From Flavobacteriales bacterium (lineage in GTDB: Bacteria; Bacteroidota; Bacteroidia; Flavobacteriales_D; Sanyastnellaceae): a stretch of DNA of 64,000 bases. Location: contig JAKVAX010000003.1 of assembly GCA_022447625.1 (NCBI GenBank), positions 62,001 to 126,000 of the forward strand, in the 5' to 3' direction. Of this stretch, positions 51,856 to 58,920 are shown one piece after another. The position numbers and the translations under genes were made by a program. The notes under the pieces were generated by a model. It ran no database searches and had not been told where the DNA came from. It was given only the letters and a program-made list of their open reading frames with translations. Each line of letters begins with the position of its first letter. Position 1 is the first letter of the stretch.

Positions 51856-54288
51856 TTAGCGCTTTTTCCTACGCTTATGTTCTGAGCTCTCATCGCTACC
51901 ATAGCCACCATTGCCATTGCCGTCTTCACCGCCATAGCCATAACCGTATCCGTAGCCATAACCATAGCCGTAACCGTAGCCATAACCGTAACGGTAAGCG
52001 TACTTACCATAGTAGTACTTCCACTTCTTCTGCTTGATGTTGTTCAATAAAACAGAAACGTGCGTGAGGTTGTTTTGACCTAAGACGTCTTCGAGGTAGC
52101 GAATACCCTGCTTCGTCGCCTTTTCTGTATTCATTACGAAGATTCCGGTGTCTACCTTATTCATGAGGACAAGCGAATCGCTAATCAACATCAATGGAGG
52201 GGTATCCACCACAATGAAATCGTGGGTATTTTTCAAGTCATCGAGCAGCTCATCTACCTTCTTGTTCAACACAAGTTCCGAGGCATTCGGAGGGACAGGA
52301 CCTGCAGTGATAACTTCAAGGTTTTCAATCTGCGTTTGGATCGTACATGATGCTAGATCCGTCTTGCCGATAAGAATGGTTGAGACTCCAGCCACGTTCT
52401 CTAGCCCAAAGGTTTTATGGACTTTCGGTTTGTGCATATCGAAATCAAGAAGCATTACTTTCTTTCCTGCTTTGGCGATTACCGAAGCAAGGTTGGTAGA
52501 AGTAAAGGTCTTACCCTCACCTGGGTGAAGGGAAGTAACCAAAAGTACTTTTGGCCCTTCTTCCTGAAGCAGGTACTGCAAGTTTGTTCGTATGGCTCGG
52601 AAAGCCTCGGAGACGTTGGATCGAGGGGCACTCAAGATCGCGATTGGATCGCTCATGATCTCTGTGTAGTTCGGAACTCCACCAATGACCGGAAGTCGGG
52701 TCATTTGTTTGATTTCTCGAATGTTCTCGATGTGTTCGAAGAATACCAGGCGAACAAAACCAATCAATACGGCTAAACCTAGACCAACCCCGACAGCGAG
52801 ATAGATCGTTCGTTCTTTGTTTGGTCCGACGACGCCAATGACTCGCGCCTCCTCCACGAGTGATGCTTCGGGCAGGATAGCCGCACGCGCAATCACGGTA
52901 TTGGCCTTTTTCTCCAAAAGGAAGATGTAGAGGCTCTCGTTTACTTTCAGCTTACGATCGATACCGAGTACATCGCGCATCGATTTTGGAATCTCTTTTA
53001 GCTTCAGCTCGAGTCGACCTATCTGGCCATTGACATCGGATATCTTACTCAACACCGCGACTCGCGTGTCAGTTGTGTATTTGTAAATGCTGAGTTTGAC
53101 AACATTAATCAAGCTGTCTAGCGTGACAATGTTGAAGTTTTCCGGTCTATAAGTGTTCAGCTTTTCGGTTCGTTCAACTTTCAGTTGGAATAGTTGATTC
53201 ACCTGTTGCTGAAGCAACTGATCTTCTTCAAACATGTAGAAGGAAGGCGGGAGAACAGCCTCGCCAAAACCTTGGCGAATGAACTCTTCCATGGCGTTCA
53301 TTGACTCCAATCGAAGCTCTAGCTTTCGCTTGTCTCCATCGAGTTCAATGAAGCTTTTGAAGTAAGAGTTCTGCTCCTTATTCAAGTCAAGAATACGGTT
53401 GCGATCACGGAAATCCTGCAACATGTATTCCAGTGAGTCCATGATCCACTCCAACTCATCAAGCTGTTTGTCGATGTACTTTTGAGTGTTTTCGTTTACA
53501 TCGACACGTGTTTTCTGCGTGTAGTCAATGTAAACGGTAGAGAGGGTGTCGAGGAATTTCTTCGCACGATCCGGTACCTCGTCTTCCACTTGGATGTTTA
53601 GGATACTCGTGTATTCAACGTTCTCGATATTCATGGCACGCTTGTACTTGTTGACAAGCCAGTCGTGACGATGAATTTTGATCTGGAAATCACGCTCTTT
53701 TAGGCCGGCAATGGTGGCCTCATTCACAAGGTCGGTCTTATTGATAGTGAATGTGTATTCGTTCTCTTCAATACGATCGCCAAAGCGGTAGCTGCGGGTG
53801 ATTTGTTTTCCCGCCATTTCAAAGCTGACCGCGTACTCATCCAGATTTAATACTCGAATTGAAATTGGGATGTTGTACAGCGAAGGATCATTCCTCTCTA
53901 GATGAATCTGAAGATTCCTAAAGTGATCTACCGGTGCCGTTTTTACACGTCCTACGGTGTAATATGAAATCTGGTAATCAAGCTTTTTAAGCGTAGAACT
54001 GATGATATCATAAGATGAAATCACGCGTTGCTGGTTGGTTACATCAGCCAAGAGCGTGTAATAACCGACGTTGCTGTAGATTTGACTTTGATAGTCATAG
54101 GTCTCTTGGGAACGCAGAAGAATCTCTGCCTTCGCCGCGAAAATATCCGGAAGTCGGTGCGTGTAGAGGTTAGCGCCAATGTAGGCGATCACCGGAAATA
54201 ACAGCATGAGCAGCCAGTTCTTTCCAATAAACTTGAAAATCGGCCGTAGATCCTCTGGATCAATGAATGAAGCTTTGTTCTCCGCCAT
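51856..54288 (-). CDS. wzc: Wzc-type polysaccharide co-polymerase / tyrosine autokinase
   Basis: This inner-membrane protein of 810 residues (ATG at 54288, MAENKASFIDPEDL) controls chain length and export. A first helix (LLMLLFPVIAYIGANLY) precedes a Wzz-like periplasmic domain rich in coiled coil. A second helix (YLAVGVGLGLAVLIGFVRLV) lies near residue 500. The BY-kinase domain has Walker A LHPGEGKTFTS, Walker A' LLDFDMHKPK and Walker B FIVVDTPPL. The tail has KYYYGKYAYR followed by ten Tyr-Gly dipeptides and a basic end (HKRRKKR), the presumed autophosphorylation cluster. A GTG at 54303 is an alternative start but lies in the -7 box. Confidence 0.93.
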   Translation of the reverse strand: MAENKASFIDPEDLRPIFKFIGKNWLLMLLFPVIAYIGANLYTHRLPDIFAAKAEILLRSQETYDYQSQIYSNVGYYTLLADVTNQQRVISSYDIISSTLKKLDYQISYYTVGRVKTAPVDHFRNLQIHLERNDPSLYNIPISIRVLNLDEYAVSFEMAGKQITRSYRFGDRIEENEYTFTINKTDLVNEATIAGLKERDFQIKIHRHDWLVNKYKRAMNIENVEYTSILNIQVEDEVPDRAKKFLDTLSTVYIDYTQKTRVDVNENTQKYIDKQLDELEWIMDSLEYMLQDFRDRNRILDLNKEQNSYFKSFIELDGDKRKLELRLESMNAMEEFIRQGFGEAVLPPSFYMFEEDQLLQQQVNQLFQLKVERTEKLNTYRPENFNIVTLDSLINVVKLSIYKYTTDTRVAVLSKISDVNGQIGRLELKLKEIPKSMRDVLGIDRKLKVNESLYIFLLEKKANTVIARAAILPEASLVEEARVIGVVGPNKERTIYLAVGVGLGLAVLIGFVRLVFFEHIENIREIKQMTRLPVIGGVPNYTEIMSDPIAILSAPRSNVSEAFRAIRTNLQYLLQEEGPKVLLVTSLHPGEGKTFTSTNLASVIAKAGKKVMLLDFDMHKPKVHKTFGLENVAGVSTILIGKTDLASCTIQTQIENLEVITAGPVPPNASELVLNKKVDELLDDLKNTHDFIVVDTPPLMLISDSLVLMNKVDTGIFVMNTEKATKQGIRYLEDVLGQNNLTHVSVLLNNIKQKKWKYYYGKYAYRYGYGYGYGYGYGYGYGYGYGGEDGNGNGGYGSDESSEHKRRKKR
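51931..51990 (-). repeat. Sixty-base tandem Tyr-Gly codon repeat in wzc
   Basis: Ten consecutive Tyr-Gly codon pairs (TAC/TAT + GGT/GGC/GGA) form a degenerate 6-base tandem repeat near the 3' end of wzc. Codon choice alternates, so the DNA is not a perfect microsatellite, but units can still recombine or slip and change tail length in steps of two residues. Confidence 0.85.
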
Positions 54289-54302
54289 AGGTGTAACCGG
54301 CA

Positions 54303-54310
54303 CAAATATA
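54303..54310 (-). promoter_or_regulatory. -7 promoter box for wzc and the polysaccharide locus
   Basis: The minus strand reads TATATTTG, a perfect TAnnTTTG, 14 bases upstream of the ATG at 54288. On the other strand TAACTTCG (54371-54378) is a one-mismatch -7 candidate for the exosortase cassette. The two promoters would be divergent within a 128-base gap. Confidence 0.5.
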
Positions 54311-54337
54311 AGAATGCGATCCAGAGTTCTTTTCGCT

Positions 54338-54367
54338 TAGAAATGTATTTCATCTAGAAATCTATTT
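54338..54367. repeat. Direct repeat between the divergent wzc and exosortase promoters
   Basis: TAGAAATGTATTT (54338-54350) and TAGAAATCTATTT (54355-54367) are 13-base direct repeats differing at one base, with a 17-base period. They sit between the two candidate -7 boxes and could bind a shared regulator. Confidence 0.5.
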
Positions 54368-54416
54368 ATGTAACTTCGCACCAACTGAATTTTATCCAGT
54401 TCTAACACCAATATTC

Positions 54417-54635
54417 ATGAAATCTACGTGGCTAGCCGGTATTTTCTCTATTGTTCTTGTGGTTCTCCCTATGATCATGTTTGGTCAGGATGCACCATTC
54501 CCTGATAGTGGAGGTTCTCCTTGTGATGGTCCTTTTGGTCCTGTTTGTCCTATTGATGGTGGGGTAAGCCTTCTTGTAGCTGCAGGAATGGCCCTTGGAG
54601 GAAAAAAGGCTTACGATATCTACCGTAAGGGTTAA
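54417..54635 (+). CDS. PID-CTERM-like miniature exosortase substrate
   Basis: The 72-residue product has an N-terminal signal (STWLAGIFSIVLVVLPMIMF) cleaved near GQ. About 21 mature residues with two Cys (36 and 44) and many Gly/Pro follow. Then comes the sorting signal: CPIDGG at 44-49, a hydrophobic helix (VSLLVAAGMALGG) and a basic end (KKAYDIYRKG). This is the layout of exosortase-recognised C-terminal signals of the Bacteroidota PID-CTERM kind. After both cleavages only a peptide of roughly 20-25 residues would remain. Its TAA overlaps the exosortase ATG (TAATG), so substrate and enzyme are translated together. Confidence 0.8.
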   Translation: MKSTWLAGIFSIVLVVLPMIMFGQDAPFPDSGGSPCDGPFGPVCPIDGGVSLLVAAGMALGGKKAYDIYRKG

Positions 54636-55174
54636 TGATCCAGAAGCTCAGAGAAAATCCTCTGTTGCGATTTCTTGTGGTGGGCGCTCTTGTCTACCTG
54701 CTATGGTATGTCACCTACGAATTCGTACTTCGACCACATACCCACCTAGATGAGTGGGTGGTCAATCAAATTGTCTTCGGAACTGAGTTCTTCCTGGAAC
54801 TGCTCGGCTACGAATTGACGCCGTACACCCGTTTCGAATGGATGAACCATGTTGGGATTCTTGGTTCTCCAGGGGTGACCATTGGTGAACCGTGCGATGG
54901 TGTAATTCTGTTCGCGCTCTTCGCAACCTTTATTATTGCCTTTCCCGGACCAATCAAGCATAAGCTCTGGTACGCACCAGTAGGGATTTTGTCAATTCAC
55001 CTGATTAATGTCTTGCGGGTAGTGGCCCTAGCAGTGATTGTGGATGTAGATCCGGAATTGCTCGATTTCAACCACGACTATACCTTCACGATCATCGTAT
55101 ATGCTTTCGTATTCATGCTCTGGTATATCTGGATTCAGCGTTTTTCTCCTTTGGGTAATACCGCTGAAGCATGA
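54635..55174 (+). CDS. xrtF: Exosortase family protein (XrtF-type)
   Basis: This 179-residue integral membrane transpeptidase-like protein should cleave the C-terminal sorting signal of its substrate and transfer the protein to a surface acceptor. The catalytic residues are Cys87 in GEPCDGV, Arg128 in NVLRVV and His147 in DFNHDYT, each at the edge of a hydrophobic helix. The size and the following associated gene match the XrtF type of Flavobacteriia. It is coupled to the substrate gene (TAATG) and to the next gene (ATGA). Confidence 0.9.
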   Translation: MIQKLRENPLLRFLVVGALVYLLWYVTYEFVLRPHTHLDEWVVNQIVFGTEFFLELLGYELTPYTRFEWMNHVGILGSPGVTIGEPCDGVILFALFATFIIAFPGPIKHKLWYAPVGILSIHLINVLRVVALAVIVDVDPELLDFNHDYTFTIIVYAFVFMLWYIWIQRFSPLGNTAEA

Positions 55175-55737
55175 AAAGATGGCTCGCGTTCACGATCATC
55201 CCGGTCTTTATTGTTCTGGGCTTCGTTCAGGAAATGGTCAAGGTAAACGTGAACTACTACCTGGAGCAGACATCGAACGTTCCTGGCTTTTATAACGGTA
55301 CCTATGAACAGCGCAAGCAGTGGATGGAAGACCATCGCATAGATGCTCCTTTTGACTATTACTACAGCCATCGTCCCATTGACTGGCTGCACCATTTATC
55401 TCTTGGCCAGTTGTCTAAGCTGAAATGGGGTCTAGCGGTGTTTTTTATTGGGATCCATTTTACGCTTAACGTCTTATTCCTGCGATTGTATTTCCGCGCT
55501 AGCGAAGAAAAACAACGGAAACAAGCGAAGCGCTTCTTACCTATGCTATATATCGTGAGCTTCGTGCTAGCAGGTATATTCCTAGTTGGTGGGAAGTTGA
55601 TTGGAATGGATGTTCCTTCTTATAATATTTCGAGAAAGATCTTGGGCTTTATGCAAAGCCCGATGCCTGCTATTCTTCTTATTCTACTGATTCCATTGGC
55701 AGCTCGATTTGAAGAGCAGCGTAAAGTAGAATCATAA
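55171..55737 (+). CDS. Exosortase F-associated membrane protein
   Basis: The 188-residue protein has an N-terminal helix, a periplasmic stretch (DYYYSHRPIDWLHHLSLGQL) and three further helices. It resembles the small membrane protein that regularly follows XrtF-type exosortases in Flavobacteriia (flavo_near_exo type). Its role is unknown; acting as a partner for substrate or acceptor recognition is inferred. It contains one TTCCGCGNTAGCG copy. Confidence 0.82.
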   Translation: MKRWLAFTIIPVFIVLGFVQEMVKVNVNYYLEQTSNVPGFYNGTYEQRKQWMEDHRIDAPFDYYYSHRPIDWLHHLSLGQLSKLKWGLAVFFIGIHFTLNVLFLRLYFRASEEKQRKQAKRFLPMLYIVSFVLAGIFLVGGKLIGMDVPSYNISRKILGFMQSPMPAILLILLIPLAARFEEQRKVES

Positions 55738-55757
55738 TTGAGTACTACCTTTGACTT

Positions 55758-56234
55758 ATGAATTTAGATCGACTTCCAGGATATGCCCGCGTTTGGGTTT
55801 ATCAATCAAACAAGGAACTGACAGCGGAACAGACCGCAGCCATTTCGAAGGTGATGGAGCAATTTGTTTCTCAGTGGCAAGCGCATGGGAGCGATTTAGC
55901 TGCAGGATTTGAAATTCGAAACCAACGATGGTTGATTCTTGCGGTTGATGAAACAAAACAAGCGGCCACTGGCTGTTCGATTGATTCTAGTGTGCATCTC
56001 ATTCAAAAGCTCGGCAATGAGCTGGGTATTGATTTCTTTGATCGTACCCTCATAGTTTGGGGAGGCTCAGAGGGGCTACAAGAAGATCGCATGCATGATT
56101 TTTGGGCGAAGCGCAAAGCAGGAATCGTTACTGCCGAAACTCAGGTGTATAATACGCTTGCCACAGATTTGAATGAACTGCGCAGCTCATGGGAACAGTC
56201 GTTTGAAGAGAGCTGGCACCAAAGTATGTGGTAA
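55758..56234 (+). CDS. Conserved Bacteroidota protein of unknown function
   Basis: This 158-residue soluble protein belongs to a Bacteroidota family often labelled ABC transporter ATPase, although no Walker A, signature or Walker B motif is present. Conserved landmarks are LPGYARVWVYQSNKELT, FVSQWQAHGSDLAAGFEIRN and ATGCSIDSSVHLIQKLG. It follows the exosortase cassette by 20 bases and may be cotranscribed. Its function is unknown. Confidence 0.78.
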   Translation: MNLDRLPGYARVWVYQSNKELTAEQTAAISKVMEQFVSQWQAHGSDLAAGFEIRNQRWLILAVDETKQAATGCSIDSSVHLIQKLGNELGIDFFDRTLIVWGGSEGLQEDRMHDFWAKRKAGIVTAETQVYNTLATDLNELRSSWEQSFEESWHQSMW

Positions 56235-56235
56235 A

Positions 56236-58497
56236 CTAGTTCACAAAGAAATGAAAGCGAAGTTCTTTTCTGATCTTCTCTACAACCACAATGTAGTCTT
56301 TCGGGTATCCCACATTTCCCACCATCGCTATCTTCTTTGGAGCGAAAGCACAACGAGGCCCTGTTTCAGGTTCTTCTTCGAAAATGCATAAGATTCGTCG
56401 TGCTTTCACCTCGTGCATTCCCGTCCATAAGTCATCCATAGTGTAGTACTTCACGCTAACGCGGAATCGCTCAGGATTCTTGAGCAGATCTTCAGGGATG
56501 AGCAGAGGAGCAATCGTGGTATTGGCGTCTGCAGCAACCGAAATGGATGTATTCGTTGAACTCAGTTCAAGTGCTTGATTATTGAGTTGGTTGCTCCATC
56601 CTATTAATTTGAGGCTTTCATCGAGGTCTAGCTCAACGTGCACCGAGTCATTCGCTGCGGCAGCGAAGTTCATTCTTGGGGTAGCATGGCCATCATATTG
56701 AAGGCTATGCCGTTCCGCGCTAGCGAGCACAGTGAACTCAATCATTTTAGTCTGTTGATGTGAAGCAAGGTGATAAAGTAGGTGCTGATGCCGATGGTAG
56801 ATCCATGACTTCGTTCGATCTAGTTCTTCTTGATAGTCATCTGCATTGATTTCCCATTTTAAGAAATGTTCCGGGAGCTCTGACGCAATCAAGCTGTGCA
56901 GAGAATCCAACTTGGAGATGACCTCGTTGTGGTGGAGGCTAGTGTTGAGGAGAAAGACGAACCGATCAAAGAATTGTTTGCGCAGACGATCATCCATCAT
57001 CATCGCACGAAAAAAGGTGTTGCTCGGCTGATGGTTGTCCCAACCTGCGGTAGGAGAGAGGGCAAATTCGAGTGCATTCCAATGGCTCTTACCGGAAGGG
57101 AAGTTGTTGAATCGTCCAAATCCCCAATCGATATCATTCATGATCGGACGCCAGCGTTTGGTATCGGAGTCACGAACGAATCGCGTGTTATTGGTGAGCC
57201 AGTCTTGATTGCCGCAGTATACCTCTAATATGAAGTAGTCAATGATTTCATCGGTTTCGAAATGACGGGTCATTTCTTGAGACAATCGCTGACCTGAGAG
57301 AATATCATGAGCAAGCATGTCGAGTTGATGCCATGCTATAGAATCTTGCTCTCCCCCATATATATAGGTGGAGGGTGATTTGGCATCACGTTCAACATAT
57401 AGGTCAAAATTACCGTGTGCCTTCAAGAAGTCTCGGTCAAACCGTGCACGTAAGTTGTATATGCCGTAGTACTCACCATTGAGATAGGTGATTGCTGGAG
57501 TACCTGCACTTGTGATTAAATCAGGGTTAACGGACAAAGCAAGCTGTGTAGCGAGCAGGTCGCGTAGTCCGAGTCCACCTGTATTGATTCCGTCATCTCC
57601 TGCAGTGCGCAGCACAAAGCTGTTGTATACATCAATCTCTTCATTTGGGAATAGTGGGTGGTGAAAAGTAGCTGGACCATAGGCTGCTTTCGCCGTAATG
57701 CGATAAGAGCGCTGTTGGTTCTGATTTGGCGCGTGCACCATTAATTGTCCAGCAGATGAGAATTGACGATCAGGGAATTCGAAGCGACAGGCAATGCGTT
57801 GTTGGTCATGCGGCTTCTGATTGATCCCAAACCAACCAGAGAGTTCAAGTGGGTCAGCAACGATACTGACTACGTCGATCGTGTGTGTCGGCAAATGAGA
57901 TTCTATTTCAGGGTATCTGACGGGGATATTCGGAGGCGAAGCTTTTACGAAAAGAGCCAAGTCATTTTGTACGCCGATAGAGTCGATGCTGCCATGGGTA
58001 TATATATATGTAAGTCTTTCAGTGTACTCTTGTGGTGAGTTGACAAAATAGAAAGTTCCGTTGTCGTTTATCTGGAGTACTTCGTTTTGAAAGAGTGGGG
58101 GGTAAGTGAGCTCCTGAATAGTTTCAATATTTGTGGTCAGTGTAATTCGTCCACCGCTTTTTGGGAGCTTGTCTTTAACGTATGCCTGTGAGAGTTCAAC
58201 TTTTTTACCTGAGCACCATATTGTACATGATTCGTTGGGCTCAAGTTGAGGCGCATTGGCAATGAAGTTCTTTTTATCGCCAATGCCAATGGCGAAAGAG
58301 GAGAGGTCTAAAATGACCTCGCTGTGGTTGTGGAAGACGATGTAGTCATAGTACAAGCCATCTGCTGCAGGTTGGTGGTGGTTGGAAGCGCAAATAGTTG
58401 AGATGCGTAGTTGGGAGTGAGTAGGTAGGGGTGTGAGTGATAAACACAGTGTGCCTATGATGAATGTGAGGTGAACGTTAAGATTATAAAGTTTCAC
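56236..58497 (-). CDS. Secreted CotH kinase-family protein with lamin-tail domain
   Basis: The 753-residue product starts at a GTG (58497) with a signal peptide (TFIIGTLCLSLTPLPTHSQ). An N-terminal lamin-tail domain (YIVFHNHSEVILDLSSFAIG) is followed by a CotH region: NSFVLRTAGDDG, YGIYNLRARFDRDFLKAH, FILEVYCGNQDWLTNNTRF and RPIMNDIDWGFGRF. CotH proteins are atypical protein kinases; the Asp of NDIDWGFG matches their metal-binding site. No T9SS domain is seen at the C-terminus. It converges on the 158-residue gene with one base between, and holds two TTCCGCGNTAGCG copies 259 bases apart in opposite orientation. Confidence 0.87.
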   Translation of the reverse strand: MKLYNLNVHLTFIIGTLCLSLTPLPTHSQLRISTICASNHHQPAADGLYYDYIVFHNHSEVILDLSSFAIGIGDKKNFIANAPQLEPNESCTIWCSGKKVELSQAYVKDKLPKSGGRITLTTNIETIQELTYPPLFQNEVLQINDNGTFYFVNSPQEYTERLTYIYTHGSIDSIGVQNDLALFVKASPPNIPVRYPEIESHLPTHTIDVVSIVADPLELSGWFGINQKPHDQQRIACRFEFPDRQFSSAGQLMVHAPNQNQQRSYRITAKAAYGPATFHHPLFPNEEIDVYNSFVLRTAGDDGINTGGLGLRDLLATQLALSVNPDLITSAGTPAITYLNGEYYGIYNLRARFDRDFLKAHGNFDLYVERDAKSPSTYIYGGEQDSIAWHQLDMLAHDILSGQRLSQEMTRHFETDEIIDYFILEVYCGNQDWLTNNTRFVRDSDTKRWRPIMNDIDWGFGRFNNFPSGKSHWNALEFALSPTAGWDNHQPSNTFFRAMMMDDRLRKQFFDRFVFLLNTSLHHNEVISKLDSLHSLIASELPEHFLKWEINADDYQEELDRTKSWIYHRHQHLLYHLASHQQTKMIEFTVLASAERHSLQYDGHATPRMNFAAAANDSVHVELDLDESLKLIGWSNQLNNQALELSSTNTSISVAADANTTIAPLLIPEDLLKNPERFRVSVKYYTMDDLWTGMHEVKARRILCIFEEEPETGPRCAFAPKKIAMVGNVGYPKDYIVVVEKIRKELRFHFFVN

Positions 58498-58920
58498 AAT
58501 GGGACGTAGGTTTAGATGAACTCTCTATTAATCTCGTGGAATTTATTTATTTCTTCGATAAACACTTAGAATCCAGAGATAAAGCACATTTAGAGGGTCA
58601 ATTTTCCGGAATTATTTGGAGTTGTATGTGAATGTTTGATAAATTTAGAACGCTAAAAGTGAATTTTGGTGGGCAAAAGCCCCGCTAACTGTACGAAAAT
58701 CGACCCAAATCGGGAAAAAAACTCCAACATTGGGACGATTATCTGAAAGATGGGATGGATTTAAATTGTTGTATTTCAGAAAGTTAACTATTCATTGAGG
58801 GATTGGCACGGCTGTTGGCTACTGTTTAATCCCCTAGCGTTATTGTGGACTTAACCCAGAAGTGGGAGTCGAAGGGAATGAACCCTGATAGATAATGTTT
58901 ATTAACCAAAACCAAAACAG
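58498..58920. other. Intergenic region between divergent secreted-protein genes
   Basis: This 423-base stretch has no coding frame I can support. It should hold promoters for both the GTG-start CotH gene (minus) and the large repeat protein (plus). Neither strand shows a perfect TAnnTTTG with a -33 element. TTGG at 58802-58805 with TACTGTTT about 13-17 bases on is a weak candidate for the plus strand. GGGCAAAAGCCC (58671-58682) is a small perfect hairpin. The length suggests a long leader for the repeat-protein gene. Confidence 0.5.

Noticed and set aside
51925-52000. Possible CRISPR-like or microsatellite array
   Set aside because: The 6-base units encode Tyr-Gly dipeptides in frame inside wzc; there are no spacers and no cas genes.
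51777-52010. Met/Ala/Thr-Val repeat frame on the minus strand
   Set aside because: It is a shifted reading of the Tyr-Gly tract in wzc, and the low-complexity composition is explained by that repeat.
58498-58920. Structured RNA or riboswitch
   Set aside because: Only a 4-pair hairpin and no conserved riboswitch core could be seen by eye.
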